A DNA stretch of 5,638 nt from positions 1 through 5,638 of the forward strand of contig JARFQQ010000098.1 in NCBI GenBank assembly GCA_029287695.1. The letters are read 5' to 3'. How positions within the stretch are numbered: the first letter of the stretch is position 1; each line of letters begins with the position of its first letter. The notes under the pieces were generated by a model. That model had not been told where the DNA came from. It saw nothing but the letters and a program-made list of their open reading frames with translations, and did not search any database. The stretch is from Gammaproteobacteria bacterium (GTDB lineage Bacteria; Pseudomonadota; Gammaproteobacteria; Chromatiales; Chromatiaceae). Shown here in pieces: positions 5,097 through 5,638 of the stretch. Position numbers and translations under genes: made by a program.

Positions 5097-5638
5097 ATGG
5101 CTAGCGGTATTTTTGCGATTCTGGATGACGTGGCGACCCTGCTGGATGATGCGGCGATTTACAGCAAACTGGCGGCCAAGAAAACGGCTGGCCTGCTGGG
5201 GGACGACCTTGCTGTTAACGCCGAGAAGGCGACCGGGTTCAATGCCTCGCGTGAATTGCCCGTTATATGGGCGATCACCAGGGGCTCCGTGGTGAATAAA
5301 CTGATTATCCTGCCACTGGCTTTTCTGCTGAGCGCATACGCACCCTGGCTCATCGTGCCGATTCTTCTGCTCGGAGGAGCCTATCTCAGCTACGAAGGCG
5401 CGGAAAAAGCGCTGGAGTGGGTTCTGCCGCACAAGCATGAGAAAAAACCGGCCGCGGAAACCTCGGACAGCAAAACCGGGCTGCTGGAAAGCGAGGCGCA
5501 GAAGATCAGGGGGGCAATACGGACAGATTTCATTCTGTCGATCGAGATCATCATCATCGCGCTGGGTACGGTGATGGACCAGTCACTTGGCATACGCATC
5601 CTCGTGGTGAGTCTGATTGCGCTGCTGGCGACGGTCGG
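5097..5638 (+). CDS. yedI: YedI/DUF808 family inner-membrane protein (C-terminus beyond window)
   Basis: 180 complete codons are present, and the gene runs off the right edge; the full-length family is about 300 aa. The N-terminus MASGIFAILDDVATLLDDAA, then KLAAKKTAGLLGDDLAVNAE (about 24-43), RELPVIWAITRGSVVNK (about 52-68) and IRGAIRTDFILSIEII (about 138-153), follows E. coli YedI closely as I recall it. Two hydrophobic segments lie at about residues 69-98 (LIILPLAFLLSAYAPWLIVP and on) and further ones from about 148 onward. Residues about 110-135 form a charged, low-complexity cytosolic or periplasmic loop. The family is an integral membrane protein of unknown biochemical function; no catalytic residues are established to my knowledge. 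The ATG at 5097 is chosen because it gives the conserved N-terminus exactly; the Shine-Dalgarno is weak (GAAG directly ahead). Confidence 0.92.
   Translation, partial: MASGIFAILDDVATLLDDAAIYSKLAAKKTAGLLGDDLAVNAEKATGFNASRELPVIWAITRGSVVNKLIILPLAFLLSAYAPWLIVPILLLGGAYLSYEGAEKALEWVLPHKHEKKPAAETSDSKTGLLESEAQKIRGAIRTDFILSIEIIIIALGTVMDQSLGIRILVVSLIALLATV

Overview
The window looks like a piece of a moderately GC-rich proteobacterial chromosome, most likely from a gammaproteobacterium. Dxs aligns almost residue for residue with my recollection of the E. coli enzyme, the last gene is a clear YedI (DUF808) homologue, and the phosphoribulokinase (PRK) is of the proteobacterial class I type found in Calvin-cycle autotrophs. 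A complete PRK with all its catalytic residues suggests a chemo- or photoautotroph, but no other Calvin-cycle gene lies in the window. The genus cannot be fixed from these genes. No mobile element, CRISPR array, tRNA or rRNA is visible.

Layout. At 1-673, on the minus strand, a SpoU/TrmH-type RNA 2'-O-methyltransferase gene is followed, with a 20-nt overlap, by the first 48 codons of an FAD-dependent oxidoreductase that runs off the left edge. Head-to-head with these, only about 30 nt away, dxs (703-2598, plus) encodes 1-deoxy-D-xylulose-5-phosphate synthase, the entry enzyme of the MEP isoprenoid pathway. dxs ends against a symmetric hairpin with A and T tracts (2619-2649), which also serves the convergent prk gene (2668-3543, minus). 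The roughly 245 nt upstream of prk hold the most interesting non-coding structure: an extended -10 promoter, a long hairpin at the predicted 5' end of the transcript followed by a U-tract, a second hairpin, and a strong Shine-Dalgarno.

On the right, all on the plus strand, are a small exported protein with two cysteines (3809-4177), a membrane-anchored protein with a nine-cysteine C-terminal half (4231-4809), a gene-poor stretch of 287 nt (4810-5096) with a possible promoter, and the start of a yedI/DUF808 membrane protein gene (5097 to the right edge).

How the genes relate. Dxs and PRK sit on either side of one terminator and both draw on triose/pentose-phosphate carbon: glyceraldehyde 3-phosphate is a Dxs substrate and a Calvin-cycle product. 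They are convergent and not an operon, so the metabolic link is real but common regulation is not shown. The two Cys-containing proteins at 3809-4809 may be co-transcribed (53-nt gap) and both probably work at or beyond the inner membrane, but their function is unknown to me. I did not find convincing evidence of a wholly new system. The best candidates for a second look are the prk leader and the Cys-cluster membrane protein.
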